Below, piece after piece: positions 28,229-39,395 of a stretch of 64,000 nt of DNA. Source of the stretch: Trichomonas vaginalis G3 (Eukaryota; Parabasalia; Trichomonadida; Trichomonadidae). The notes below the pieces were generated by a model. That model ran no database searches, had not been told where the DNA came from, and was given only the letters and a program-made list of their open reading frames with translations. The first letter of the stretch is position 1; every line of letters starts with the position of its first letter. Location: positions 23,777,300-23,841,299 of the forward strand of contig NC_067204.1 of the NCBI RefSeq assembly GCF_026262505.1, in the 5' to 3' direction. The translations under genes and the position numbers were made by a program.

Positions 28229-29437
28229 GTTGGTGTGATGGTATCCTTATGTGTTTATTAGTTTCTATATTAAAGTCAATGTAGTGATCCTAATAGAGAG
28301 GAACTGCTTCGGCAACAAAGATATCAATAAAAATATTGCCCATTATGCTCGGAATGCGGAGCGTAGTAATAGTATGTATAGACTTATAAAATGGCTTGGG
28401 TTATTCTCGCGATATCTTATCAGATATTAAAATATTTATAAAATGCTTACAAATGAAGTAATTTTATTGTGTTATGAAATTTAGGTGAAAATATCGCTCA
28501 AGAAAAGCAAAATTCGATGTTAAGAAAGTAAATTTTTATTATTTAGGTTGCTTTAAGGAATTCTTTTTGAGGAAACACTTTTTTCGTTTTTCTTCTATGT
28601 TTGCTTTTAAAATATACATCTATTATGATTTGAGATAAAAAAAAAATTGGGAATATGATAAATAAATCGTTAGATCTTTGATTCTATTAATCATTCATTC
28701 TTACGATAGTAATAATAGCTGTATATGATAGTTGGATTATTGTTAATTTGCGCTTTATGTTTATAAGTTTCAGTAGCTAATTATAATATGTTCGAGTATA
28801 TTAGAATTCAATGATACGTAGTGTAATTAGAGGTAAACAATCGATATTAAATGATTGATGAAAATTGATATCAATATTGAAAATGGTCGCCTCGTTTTTG
28901 ACTGAAATCTATTGCTTTGGACATTGGGATTAAAGTTGCCTTTGATTATTTTTTCCAAATTTTTTTGATTTTGAAAAATGCCTCAGCAACTTCTTAGAAA
29001 ATACTTATGTTTTTATAATTTTCGAAATATTTTTGAAAAAATGAGGTTAAAAAACTTGAAGATAAAAAATTAATAGGGAAATAAAGAAATTTTCTTGTAT
29101 TCTAAATCGACAGATGCTTTTTGTTTTAGTTATTCTATAATATTTTTCATAAAATAAGTCAATTATATAACAAAAATAGCATAATAATTTTTAAATGTTT
29201 TTAAAAAAACACGTTTCTTTCCAATAGTTTAATCGATTCATAGTTCCATATGATGTGCAACTACAAAACCATTTTTGTGGATAAGACCCAAATTTGAAGT
29301 AGATTTTAACATAAAAGAAGAATTGAATATTGTCATATATACACCCTAGTAGCTTGATCTATACTCATGCATATAGTAAAAGCTATTAATCTAGAAGTCT
29401 GATCAATATGTAAGAAAAGAACATTTTTATAAAAAAA
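28229..29437. other. 1.2-kb intergenic region, possible ankyrin relic
   Basis: Divergent spacer. A plus-strand stretch at about 28300-28400 reads GNKDINKNIAHYARNAERSN, similar in style to trichomonad ankyrin repeats but very short. The rest is AT-rich and without a recognisable feature. Confidence 0.35.
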
Positions 29438-30421
29438 ATGCGGATGAAAAAGATGCAACGAATTCGTAGACCATCCAAGTTTACGTATTTTGTTATTCTT
29501 ATAGGTCTTCTTGTTCAACCTCTAAAGTTTCTATTCCCAACAGAAATTAGGGCAGCTATCACTTATAAACCATCGATTTTCTTCGGATTTGTCTCGACAG
29601 GAAATCCAAAGCGCGTTAATTTTGTTTATAACAATTGGCTTCATAAGCTTCAACCCCCACATAACTATGCATTTATATCAAAGAACCCAAATAAATCAAA
29701 ATTAAATTTCATTTTGCCATACCATAAATATATTGTATATGCTGGTAATTCCAGCAGCTGGCCACAACAAAATATCGATCGTGCAGCCAAAAGAATGACC
29801 GGTTTAGAATATTTTCTTTATAATACGACTAATGATTACTACTGGTCACTTACAGATGATGTACCTATTGACATTGACAATATGGAACATATTCTTAAGC
29901 ATTTGCAGCAAAATTATCTACCTTTGAACGAATCTGTTTTTATTGGCCATAGTCTACAAGGATGGTTTATTCAAGGTGGCACAGGATTCTTGCTATCAAG
30001 ATACGGAGCAAAGTTGATTATAGATCATGGCGTAGATTGGGTGAAAAATATTACAGTCGAAGATGATAAAGCAACACTTGAATTCAGACCATGGTTAGGA
30101 GTTTCTAAGAGAGATACTTACTCAAGCCTTATGTTTGGCGAAGAACCGTATGCTTTCAACCATTCTGAATTTTGGAATGATAAATTACCAAAATGTAAGA
30201 GAAATCATCCAAAAAGATGCAGTGAAAATTATAAGATAACAGATCTTCACGCCCTTCATACTCGTTTCATGGACACAGCTGTTGCAATGGAGAATTTGAA
30301 ACAAGCAAAGAAAATAGCAACAGATCTATACTTCTATTATTGTTACATGGACTTATACCTCTGTAAAGGTGAACCATATAATAGGGAATTCGATTGCCCT
30401 GTAAGAAGACTTTACGTCTAA
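29438..30421 (+). CDS. Fringe/GT31-like glycosyltransferase, type II membrane
   Basis: A 327-aa protein with a basic N-terminus and a signal anchor at about residues 14-34 (FTYFVILIGLLVQPLKFLF). The body has GT31/Fringe-type marks: YYWSLTDDVPIDIDNM, in which the D-rich turn fits the DxD metal site, and later GWFIQGGTGFLLSRYGA, the counterpart of the GGAGYxLS motif of Fringe and C1GalT. Sequons are present. It probably transfers a sugar in the Golgi, like the GT61 enzyme of this window, with an unknown acceptor. Assigned from motif order only. Confidence 0.7.
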   Translation: MRMKKMQRIRRPSKFTYFVILIGLLVQPLKFLFPTEIRAAITYKPSIFFGFVSTGNPKRVNFVYNNWLHKLQPPHNYAFISKNPNKSKLNFILPYHKYIVYAGNSSSWPQQNIDRAAKRMTGLEYFLYNTTNDYYWSLTDDVPIDIDNMEHILKHLQQNYLPLNESVFIGHSLQGWFIQGGTGFLLSRYGAKLIIDHGVDWVKNITVEDDKATLEFRPWLGVSKRDTYSSLMFGEEPYAFNHSEFWNDKLPKCKRNHPKRCSENYKITDLHALHTRFMDTAVAMENLKQAKKIATDLYFYYCYMDLYLCKGEPYNREFDCPVRRLYV

Positions 30422-30597
30422 TTTTATATTATTGTTTTTTTAGTTATAAAGATATTCTTTCCTTAAATTATCTGTTCAGTAGCATTTTCTTGATATTGTA
30501 GAATGAATTTTAGTAAAGATATAGCCAGGTTTAACAGGGGAAAAGAATTTCTACTATTTCTTTGCAATTATTCGAGTTTTCTATATTAAAAGGTATA
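30422..30597. other. Short spacer before ankyrin relic
   Basis: AT-rich 3' flank of the glycosyltransferase gene; nothing else is seen. Confidence 0.4.
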
Positions 30598-30800
30598 TTC
30601 TTATCTTCATTTTTAGCATTGATGTCAACATCAATTGAAATACGGATTTCTACTGCTTCTGAGCAATTGCAGTGGGTTGCTATATAAAGAGGGGTACATC
30701 CATATTTAAATTTAGCATTACAGATGTTTAATATTGTTCCCGACTGTTATATGAAGAGGAGTACATCCGTCTTCTTTTTTTAACATTGAGATTATAATAG
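30598..30800 (-). pseudogene. Ankyrin-repeat gene relic
   Basis: The minus strand reads as two degraded ankyrin repeats: NVKKEDGCTPLHITVGNNIK, then KYGCTPLYIATHCNCSEAVE followed by DVDINAKNEDKN. These match the trichomonad ankyrin consensus (D-INAK-DGxTPLHIA). The two repeats are in different frames with a stop between them and no start, so it is a remnant of a larger host gene. Confidence 0.7.
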
Positions 30801-31166
30801 AACTATAAATTAAAAAAAAAATTTGAAATTCAAAATTAAATTTTATGAATTCAAACAAAATATTATGTAATTGGTTTCGAATTGTGTTGGATTATGGTAA
30901 GTATTTGTTGAGTACTTAAATAGTTCAATACAAAAAAAAAATCTTCGGAATTTGGATGATTTTTGGTTTTGTAGTTGTAACAGCGATAAAACAAGAAATG
31001 TGTAATGTTTTCTAAGTAATATTATGAAAAGCAATTTAAATATGCACGTTTTGGAAATCAATTCGATTTTTTTTTGTGAAATATTTCAAGTTAAAGCTTT
31101 CTCTAGAAGGTATTTTTGTTTCTGATTAGTATGATCTGATTCAGTGGTTGTTGATATAAAATAAAA
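30801..31166. other. AT-rich spacer
   Basis: A 366-bp gap. The minus-strand open frame across 30843-31061 is AT-rich and hydrophobic without a family match and is not supported as a gene. Confidence 0.4.
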
Positions 31167-31631
31167 TTACCAACCATACATTTGCCTAGAATTAACTCTG
31201 GCGCGTGTAATATGCTTTGCCATTGCTTCAGCCTCTCCTCGGGAAGCAATATCTATTGCGGAAAGATAAGTAAGTTGAGATTTGTATCTTTGTCTACCAA
31301 CACCATTAAAAACACTTTTATCTCGGATAATCATGTTTTCTGTTGCAAGTTGTTGGTTCATTTGATGATAAATTTCGGCATTTACTTCAATGATTTCATC
31401 TGTTTTTGTATATTGACTTTGAACTTCTGTTCCAAGTGTTGGTTGAATTACTTTGACTGGTTCGGGAGGAGCTGGCATTTTAACTCTATTTTTTGGCAAT
31501 GGTAGGGCAAATTCGTTTTTATTTGAATTATCAATGGGAGTAAACACTTCTTGACTGGTAAGTGGCTTTGATGGATCGAAATCTTCAAATCCTTCAAATT
31601 CATTTCCATCTGAATCATATGAAATTATCAT
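31167..31631 (-). CDS. PRCC-domain protein (mRNA-processing factor)
   Basis: A 154-aa protein whose last 45 residues match the conserved PRCC C-terminus: RQRYKSQLTYLSAIDIASRG, then AKHITRARVNSRQMYGW, with the typical Q-T-L start, a helix, and the final R-Q--YG[FW]. The N-terminus is acidic and the middle is Pro/Lys-rich and disordered. PRCC proteins associate with the spliceosome and the nuclear checkpoint protein MAD2B in animals; a nuclear splicing role is inferred here. It is shorter than animal PRCC but the domain is complete. Confidence 0.7.
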   Translation of the reverse strand: MIISYDSDGNEFEGFEDFDPSKPLTSQEVFTPIDNSNKNEFALPLPKNRVKMPAPPEPVKVIQPTLGTEVQSQYTKTDEIIEVNAEIYHQMNQQLATENMIIRDKSVFNGVGRQRYKSQLTYLSAIDIASRGEAEAMAKHITRARVNSRQMYGW

Positions 31632-32308
31632 AAATGTGTAATTTTGTCACTTTTATGTTGATATTTCCAAATTGCTTCCATGTCTTATAACTGTTTTATC
31701 TATCACAAAGTATGAAGAATATGTAGAATCCTCAAAATACCAGTGGAATCCTCGTGATATGTCTTTCAATAATGAACTTTATTCAATTTTTTTATTTTCT
31801 GTAGCCGATCATAGTTTTAATGAGCGGATATAGTTCACATTTTTATGCGCATTTAAAAAAAGATATGTTATGCAATGCTAAATTTATCAATAGTTATTAG
31901 ATTTTTGTATATTAATATTTCTAGATGATTTAAGCTATGTATTATCTATTTCAGCATATGTTTATGCATTATTCAATATATAAATCAGAAGAAATCAAAA
32001 TGATAATGAAAAACGTATTAATTATTGTACATTTTTTAGGTAATACATCAGCAGAGCTGCAATGTTTAGGTCATCTTCCAATAGTGAATCATTGGAGCAG
32101 TTAATTTAACTACATTTTACTGAGAAAAGGTGAAATTTTTCCACTTGGATTGTATAAAAATCATTATCGAAGAACCACAATTTTATCAATCCCAATATGT
32201 TCTCTAATGATCAATACAGAGAATTTAGTCAAAAAATTAATTCGATACAAAACAATCTATTGAAATTTTTTTTATAGAGATTTTTTTTTTCATTCAAATA
32301 AGACCAAA
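31632..32308. other. Divergent intergenic region before UPF1
   Basis: About 680 bp, AT-rich. Contains TTTTCATTCAAATAAGACC just before the UPF1 ATG, a good initiator-like TCATTC. Nothing else is seen. Confidence 0.5.
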
Positions 32309-34716
32309 ATGACTCAACAACCAAAATGTCAGTATTGCGGCTGCGAAGCAGAGGGCTCATTAGCTCAATGCGCCGCCACAGGACTCTATTTTTGCAATGG
32401 CAAGGGTGATACATTACAAAGCCACCTCGTTCACTATCTTAGAACGTGCCATTTAGACAAAATCATATTACCAAAATGCAATCCTTTCTCTGGAATTTCA
32501 CTTAAATGCTATGTTTGTGGTTCTGAAAACGTATTTCGCTTAGGCTTCATTCATTCATCAAATCAACAAATTTTCCTCGCCTGCCGTTCTCCTTGCCAAT
32601 TCCACGAATCTTTAATTTCACGTGGTGTTGATAACTCTACATTCCAGCCTTTGATTTCAAACGGCGACGTTATTCATGATGTTATTCCTCCACCACTTCA
32701 AGATCAGTACGCGAAAATCCCATTAGTGAAGGCCATTCAGATCTGCGAGTCCGTTAAACGAACTCTTGCCGGTCAAACTCCTCAAGATGAAGAAACAATA
32801 AATGGACTTTCACGTGCCAAGACTATTTATAGGGATTCATCGGAATTCTGCAGGATCATGAATGATTTCGTCGAAATTGAACACAAAGAAAACGAAGCTT
32901 TGGAGCATGCACAAAGTTTCGGCGGTATTTACCCAATTTGGAAAGATAATCAGCACTGCACCATTAAGGCCGTACCAGGACTTTATCGTAATGTCAGCCT
33001 TGGCTCAACAGTCAAGCTCATTCAAAATTTAGACGGAAATGAGGTTACTGAGACAGCCAAAGTCGTCCAGCGCAACAAGAACATGACAATTGAGATCAAA
33101 TTCGGAATTCCATCTACTTTCTTCGAAACTCCAAATCCATTAACGATTATGAACGTTTTTAATTCACTCGTTTACGATCGCCAGAAGGCGGCCCTTGCTG
33201 CATTCGATACAGAGAGGAAGCCGATGGACAATTTCATTGCAGAATGCATACTTGGAAAGCCAGATAATTTCCAAGTCCGCAATAAGTTCAAAGACTCACA
33301 TCCAGTGATCCCAGAACTCCCACCAGCCTATTTCAAGAAGCTTAACCCATCCCAGGAGACCGCCATCAAGTTCATTCTCTCACATCGTTTCACATTATTA
33401 CAAGGACCACCAGGAACAGGCAAGACAACGACCATTGCCGCTCTTGCTCTCAGTTTCGTCAAGAATGGAATCTCCCCTGTCCTCGTCTGCGCTCAATCCA
33501 ACGTTGCAACAGATTTCGCAACATTAAGAGTCGCTCAGACAGGCGTTAAGGTCGCCCGTGTCCTCTCGAGCAACAGAGAAGAAGTTGCAGGCGACGTTGA
33601 CAGGTATACAACTAAGAATCTCGCACGTACAATGTTCGGAGAAGAATTTACCAAACTTGAGAACGACAAAGACGAAGCTTCCCGCAAATCCATCACCCGT
33701 ATGGAGAGTGATGTCGTTCGCCAGTCCGAAGTTGTCTGTACGACCTGCGTAAGTGCCGGTGGTGCAAGATTAGGCCGCATTAAATTCCAAGCCGTCATTT
33801 TCGATGAGTCCGGACAATGCCTCGACCCAGATCTCCTCATCCCACTCGTCCACGGAACTCGCCAATGCGTTCTCGTCGGTGACCACAAACAATTGGGTCC
33901 TGTCGTTGTTTCAAGGCAAGCTGTCAAGGCCAGATACGATATTCCTCTCATGCAGCGCCTCATCCTCAACGGTATCCACCATTGGTCCTTCGTACTCAGT
34001 ACAGAATGCATCCTGGATTATCCGCCTTCCCAAGTGAAGCTTTCTACAGCGGAATGCTTCAGGACGGTGTCACAGCGGAACATAGAACATGGCCAAACCA
34101 GTTCATGAAGTGGCCAAATCCAAAATTGCCATTAATTTTCTGGAACATCCCTTCGAAGGAGGAATTCTACGAGTCAGGCCTCTCCTACGTCAACCGCCAT
34201 GAGGTTGGCGCCGTCGCTGTCCTTCTTGAAGCAATGTATCTCGGTGGTGTCAAAGCATCTGACATTGGCGTCATCACTCCTTACGCAGGACAGCAGATCT
34301 ACATGATTGAGACATTACCAGCCCTCTGCGCAAAGATTACGGACAAATCTTTCTTTGATGAAATCGAAATTGCTTCTGTCGACGCTTTCCAGGGCAGAGA
34401 AAAGAACTTCATTATTCTCTCCAACGTTAGAGCCAACGACCAGCACGATCTCGGCTTCGTCAAGGACTTGCACAGATTATGTGTCTCATTGACAAGAGCA
34501 AGATACGGTTTGATCGTACTTGGCTGTGCAGATACATTCTCAGAAAACAAGGTTTGGTGCAAATATATCAAACATTGCCAAGAAAACGGAGTTTTCGTCG
34601 ATGGATCTATCAACGACTTCAAGCCTTCTAACTTCTCACCACTGATCGACCTCAATAAGAATGAGAATAACTCTGAATCTTCTGATGATGATGCTGAAGC
34701 TGGAACTATCTACTAA
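32309..34716 (+). CDS. UPF1: UPF1-like RNA helicase, one apparent frameshift
   Basis: A nonsense-mediated-decay helicase. The N-terminus is the UPF1 Cys/His zinc domain (CQYCGCEAEGSLAQC, HLVHYLRTCHL, CYVCGSENVF). The SF1 helicase core follows: GPPGTGKTTTIAAL (Walker A), VIFDESGQCLDPDLLIPL (Walker B), LVGDHKQLGPVV, QYRMHPGLSAFPS, VITPYAGQQ, ASVDAFQGREKNFIILS and SLTRARYGL. It unwinds RNA at stalled terminating ribosomes. The reading frame changes once near 33972-33985, in the run ATCCACCATTGG; one base seems to be missing relative to the family. Codon use is much richer in G and C than neighbours, as in highly expressed trichomonad genes. An assembly error is the simplest explanation. Confidence 0.9.
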
Positions 34717-35312
34717 AAAAATTTTTAATAGATTTTTTATAAAAATTAGATATATACATTATTTATGTTTAATATTAAGTGACTTTTCTATTTCAATTAT
34801 GTATAATAGACACTGAATTTTACATATGAATTTAATTTTCTTAAATCTATTGCTTAATCTTGTTATTATTCATATACATCCTATTTTGACATCAAACATT
34901 AGCTTTATGATCAAACAGAAGCTTTTCATCTCACATTTATTGAAAGTAACTTATGTTTATGTATATGTAATTGATATAATATTTATAATAGTTATGATAA
35001 ATGCCATTGTTCAAATCAAACCGGGTTAGTTCAATAATTTTTAAAATTTATTCTCTTAAAATTCTTGATGATATGAATTTTTATAACGTACAGCTTCAGT
35101 ATACTCGATTTAATCATATAATATATGTTGAAACAAGTATATTCTTTGTAAAATTTTCAAATTTCTTTAAAATTTTAAATTGCATTTTGTTAATTCAAAT
35201 TTTGATAATGCATATAGAGATGATAAGAAATGAATAGGTAGGTCTATTGTTTTTGTAATATAATTTGTAGAATTTATGAAATAACAATGAAAATTTTATT
35301 GAATCTTAATTT
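34717..35312. other. Convergent AT-rich spacer
   Basis: About 600 bp between the UPF1 and small membrane-protein 3' ends. Short open frames here are AT-rich and hydrophobic without start context; no support for a gene. Confidence 0.45.
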
Positions 35313-35636
35313 CTATTGGGCTTTTTTGTTTCTGTTCCTTTTTGAAAGGCGGAGACCGAAGGCAATGCTCTTGGATAAAAAGTAGCCAAAAGCCATGCAA
35401 GATGATAGTAAAGCAACAAAATTGAAAGCATTTCTCCATCCTGGGTTATGTGGAGAATACCAGAGTGCTGTAAATTTGTTCATGTTAGCCATAAAATAAA
35501 GACCAACGCAAACAGCAAGAATCACTGTTGTTGAATGGCCAATACGGTCTTCTTCGCTATTGAATGCTGCTTTGTATTCTTCAAATTGCTTATCTTTGGC
35601 AGGTGTTTCCTTTTTCTTCTTTTTATTCTTTCCCAT
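35313..35636 (-). CDS. Small two-helix membrane protein with KKxx tail, 107 aa
   Basis: Very basic N-terminus (MGKNKKKKKETPAKDK), then two transmembrane helices (HSTTVILAVCVGLYFMANM and FNFVALLSSCMAFGYFLSKS). The C-terminus is basic and ends KKAQ, which fits a dilysine KKxx ER-retrieval signal. An ER membrane protein is likely, family unknown. TCAACT upstream of the A-rich leader is an initiator-like candidate. Length and lysine tract suggest an accessory subunit, but no name can be given. Confidence 0.65.
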   Translation of the reverse strand: MGKNKKKKKETPAKDKQFEEYKAAFNSEEDRIGHSTTVILAVCVGLYFMANMNKFTALWYSPHNPGWRNAFNFVALLSSCMAFGYFLSKSIAFGLRLSKRNRNKKAQ

Positions 35637-36164
35637 TTTTTTTATGTTTTTTTTTTCAGTTGATCGTATGATTGTGGATGATCGAGCGGATAAATATCTG
35701 ATGAATTATATAATAATTTGGAATTTGTTCAAACCATCTCTTGTGTTCGCAAATAAAATATCATTGAAATCCTCTTCCAAATATTATTCTCAACAATCAT
35801 TAAGTAATTGAATTGATTTATTCATTAAAACTTCCTAGTATTGTTATAAGTATCCTTTGTGCATATGATTTATTTGATATTTCAGATATTTGGAACATCA
35901 TGCTTCAACATTACGATCTTAACCATGAAGTTCAATCCATATATGTATTTAGAAATAGTTTTTGTATAAAAGCAATATCATATGTAATGAAATATTTACA
36001 TTTTGAATAAATTTTATAAATTTTAATTATATTTTCTCAAAATAGTTTATTGAAGGAGAAACTTACACACTGCTTACCTTAAATTACTATGATCATTCAA
36101 ATACAAAGAGAATTTAATATAGAATTTGAAAAAATCGAAAAATACGATCAAAGAGAGTAGGGGT
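35637..36164. other. AT-rich spacer left of the MULE
   Basis: About 530 bp. Weak plus-strand open frames without family similarity. Contains the promoter side of the small membrane protein. Confidence 0.4.
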
Positions 36165-36299
36165 AATTTTAGCTAAAAGTGGCACGCCTGTAAAAAGCAA
36201 CACGCCCGTGAAGGGTGTGATTACCGATCGGTAATTTCGACAGTTTAGAATTTAAAATTTTTTATGGAACTGTTGCGAGTTTCATAAAGAATTTAAGGA

Positions 36300-36440
36300 A
36301 TATAAGCAAAGATTTGAATCAAAATCTTAGACCTAAGCCGATCGCTTCGCTCGCGGCTTCCGCAAATTACAGATCAGCAAAGATTTGAATCAAAATCTTC
36401 GAACTAAGCCGATCGCTTCGCTCGCGGCTTTCTTTATTAT
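36300..36440. repeat. About 70-bp tandem duplication with GC-rich hairpin
   Basis: Two copies of AGCAAAGATTTGAATCAAAA, then CTAAGCCGATCGCTTCGCTC and GCGGCTT, at about 36305 and 36374. Each can form an AAGCCG/CGGCTT hairpin with a GC-rich loop, unusual in this AT-rich flank. Confidence 0.8.
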
Positions 36441-37049
36441 TTTAAATTTGCATATTTCCATCAAATGTTCATAAGGTAAAAAATTTCGTTTATATTATTG
36501 CAAAATAAAATCTTCATTATCAAAATAATATTAAATGATAATATAATATAATTTATAAACAACTATTATTTAATAAAGTTTAATTGCCAAGGTTCATCTA
36601 ATTTTTTGATTTTTAATGTTTTATGAATTTTATTTATCATGTATATATCTAATGAAGATTATATATGTAGAAGATAAGTACATTAATATGTACGTAAAAA
36701 TTAATGAAATTTATTTTGAATGTAGAACGAGCAATTTTTCAAATTTTGTGCTTTTTTTGAATTTTCTCGATACCAGATAAGTTGTGTTGGCTAAATAATA
36801 TATGGATACAATGTGTCTTATAGATGAATATATGCACAAAGTTTAAGAGGCCATTTTCTTTCAGAAACCGAGATTTGTGAATTTTTTCAAATTTTGTGCT
36901 TTTTTTGATATTGAAATTTCATTTCATTTTTTGATGCATATCGAATGCACCATGCGAACTTAAAGAAAGGCTATCTTATATAGATGCTATGAAAGCTGTC
37001 ATTGATAACGAATGCATGCAGGTTGTCCATATCAATTAAAAAAATTCCA

Positions 37050-38482
37050 AATTTAGGGGGAACAAAATTAAAATTCAGGTGCAGTGCAGATAATGTGAAG
37101 CATGTATCTCATTTCTAAAGGATGATGAAGAATATATCCTAACAGAATATAATGGAACACATAATCACAATCAAATCAAAGATGAGACAAAGAAAATACC
37201 ACACATTATCACAATGCTATCGTCGGGTACTTATTAATTTTATAAAACAGGGGGTGATCCGAAAATGGCTCAAATTGAATGCGACAAAAACTTGATCTGG
37301 ATGATCCACTTAACAGGCCATCTTTTTTGAATGCATCTTCAGATCAAATGAAAACAATTCAGGAAAAAGGAAATAAAAAGATCAAAGGTATTCAAAGTAC
37401 GATGATAATCAATTCAAGTCAACTCAATTATTTAAGGGTATCAAAGAACAAGAGTCACCAAAAGATTTAATTTATTTCGATGTCGATAATTACAACAAAC
37501 CAAAGAAATTAATCATTTATTATGCTTCTTTCAAATTTCTGGACATAATCAAAATTGTGAAAGAGCATTTTATTGATGCAACCCATTCATTACTTGAATT
37601 TAAAATGTTGTTTTACATGATATCAGCCAAATTTCCAAATACACATGCATTCCCAATTTTTCAATTTGTCGTTTATCCAAACACTTCAGAAAATATTGCA
37701 TTCTGTCTCAAGCATTTTTTAACTGGGCAAAAGTAAAACCAAAATATTTTATGTCAGATTGTGCACAAGAAATCGAAAATGCGATATCAACTCTTTTCCA
37801 GAAGTTATCCTTCATTGGTGTGCAGTTCATGTAATGAGGGCGTTTCAGAAAAAATTTGAAAGATTATGCATTTGAGAGTTCAGACAAATTGATATTAGAT
37901 ACAAAAATGAACTATCTTGCATACGGCAGAAATGGCAAGAAAGAATGGATTGAACCAACGTTCAAAAAAATTCTGGAAATAGCCGAAAAATTCCCAGAAT
38001 TTTCAAAATACATACAAAATCAATGGATATCAAACCAAGAAAAATGGACAGCCGCTGAAAGAGATGAAAATTTAGCTCTCACAAATAACATTTCAGAATC
38101 GATTAACAAAAAAATTAAATATTACTACTTTGGCGGAACAATTTTCATCAGATTTGATCGATTTGTGATGAAATTAATCGATTTTATCGTTCCTTCATTT
38201 TATTACAGAATTTCTCAAGATATAAGGCTCAGAGACAAAATTCCAAATCCGTTGCCATCTGAAAAAAAGCCAAAAAAGTCTACAATCAGACTGGATACAG
38301 AAAAATGTATAATGCTCACTGATAAAATTAAATCGTTAATAGTTAACTCATCAGCAAACTTAAATACGCTTCAATTGGGTTTAGATGACCTACTTGATAA
38401 AGTTGTCAAGGCAGCAAAGGTTCAAAAACGAATGACCCAGTATTTTTTCGAAATTAAGTATCCCAATGGAAATCAAGCTTAG
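37050..38482 (+). pseudogene. MULE transposase, broken
   Basis: A plain DNA transposon gene in three or four frames. The 5' part has zinc-finger (FLYWCH/WRKY-like) marks: C residues near 37080 and EYNGTHNHN near 37150. The central DDE core reads FIDATHSLLEFKMLFYMI (first Asp), PKYFMSDCAQEIENAI (second Asp) and LHWCAVHVMRAFQKKF. The 3' open frame (37856-38482) includes NISESINKKIKYYYF, the usual region of the final acidic residue. Frame changes lie at about 37110-37140, about 37330-37440, near 37740 and near 37790-37860. It is inactive. Such transposases cut and paste their element by recognising its inverted ends. Confidence 0.75.
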
Positions 38483-38683
38483 TATTCTCACGCAAATTAC
38501 AGAATTTGGATGCAATACCCCTCAATTCATTGTTGAGAATGCCAAGTCTTTTCAAGATTAAAATTATTACAGATTTCCACCTTCAAATTTATACAACATT
38601 ATAAAAATTTATGAATAAAACTTGATATAAAATAACATTTTTTTTTTACTAAGAAAAAAAGGTTTTTGATAATAAATTTATTT

Positions 38684-38915
38684 TATTTCGAAAAAGTAGC
38701 AATAATCGTAAAAGGGTATTGATAGGCTTGCTAAAGTAAACTAATTTTAGCTGTCAAATACTTTTGTATTTTGAAGTAAATTAGTATAAATTGTTTTTAC
38801 TTTTATTTCGAAAAAGTAACAATAATCGTAAAAGGGTATTGATAGGCTTGCTAAAGTAACTAATTTTAGCTGTCAAATACTTTTGTATTTTGAAGTAAAT
38901 TAGTATAAATTTGAT
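38684..38915. repeat. About 122-bp tandem duplication
   Basis: Two nearly identical copies of a unit holding TTTCGAAAAAGTAGCAATAA, then CGTAAAAGGGTATTGATAGG and ending in AAATTAGTATAAAT, at about 38684-38800 and 38804-38915. They lie downstream of the transposase and inside the suggested transposon limits. Each unit carries a TTTTAGCT, the core of the suggested inverted end. Confidence 0.85.
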
Positions 38916-39116
38916 ATTATTTTAACTCCCTTTGAAAACCTCAATTTTCCATACAGAGGGAACGGGAATAGCATCCAATATTCCCTGAGAATGGTTGCGC
39001 ATTCTCAGTTCCCTCTATATTTCGAACGAAGCTCTCATCGGTCTTTTTTTTAATACTAAACGTTTTTTCCCTGTCACTTTTAGCTAAAATTTGGGTTTGC
39101 CTTTGTGAAGCCTTAA

Positions 39117-39356
39117 TTAGTGATTAACCTTATCATGAAGATCTTCTTGCATAAGAGGGTCTTTTATATCGTTTGTATAAAAAATAGGAGGTATAAGAGA
39201 TTCTGTACTCTTTCCAATAATGCGAATTTGTTCTTCTGTCCTTTCTCGCCTTTTTGAACTGCATTTACAACAAAACATGATAACAATTATAATAATAAGA
39301 AGCATGAACACTCCTGAGAGGATGTAAAGTATTAAATACATTGTTCCAATTGACAT
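39117..39356 (-). CDS. Small single-pass membrane protein, 79 aa
   Basis: The start is set at 39356 (MSIGTMYLILYIL) because an initiator-like ACTCAAAAGTT lies about 13 bases upstream; an earlier in-frame ATG at 39395 would lie before it. One transmembrane helix (MYLILYILSGVFMLLIIIIVIMF, residues 6-28) is followed by CCKCSSKRRER and a polar tail. The Cys cluster after the helix could be palmitoylated. No family is recognised; it resembles the membrane-plus-tail end of larger trichomonad surface proteins. Confidence 0.55.
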   Translation of the reverse strand: MSIGTMYLILYILSGVFMLLIIIIVIMFCCKCSSKRRERTEEQIRIIGKSTESLIPPIFYTNDIKDPLMQEDLHDKVNH

Positions 39357-39395
39357 TTTTAACTTTTGAGTGAAGGATGATAAATAAAATGACAC

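Larger units (their letters stand above)
36165..39091. mobile_element. Mutator-like (MULE) DNA transposon, decayed
   Basis: A roughly 2.9-kb DNA transposon remnant. The ends tentatively lie at AATTTTAGCTAAAAGTG (36165-36181) and its inverse CACTTTTAGCTAAAATT (39075-39091), 17-bp inverted repeats. The core TTTTAGCTAAAA is itself palindromic, so the match is less certain than it looks. No target duplication is visible. Inside are a MULE transposase remnant and two tandem duplications. Confidence 0.6.

Noticed and set aside
33535-34037. Other-frame and antisense open frames in UPF1
   Set aside because: G+C-rich coding sequence creates long shadow frames; the UPF1 helicase motifs identify the real frames.
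34826-36010. Several AT-rich hydrophobic open frames
   Set aside because: Composition is that of intergenic DNA, with no initiator-like sequence and no domain.
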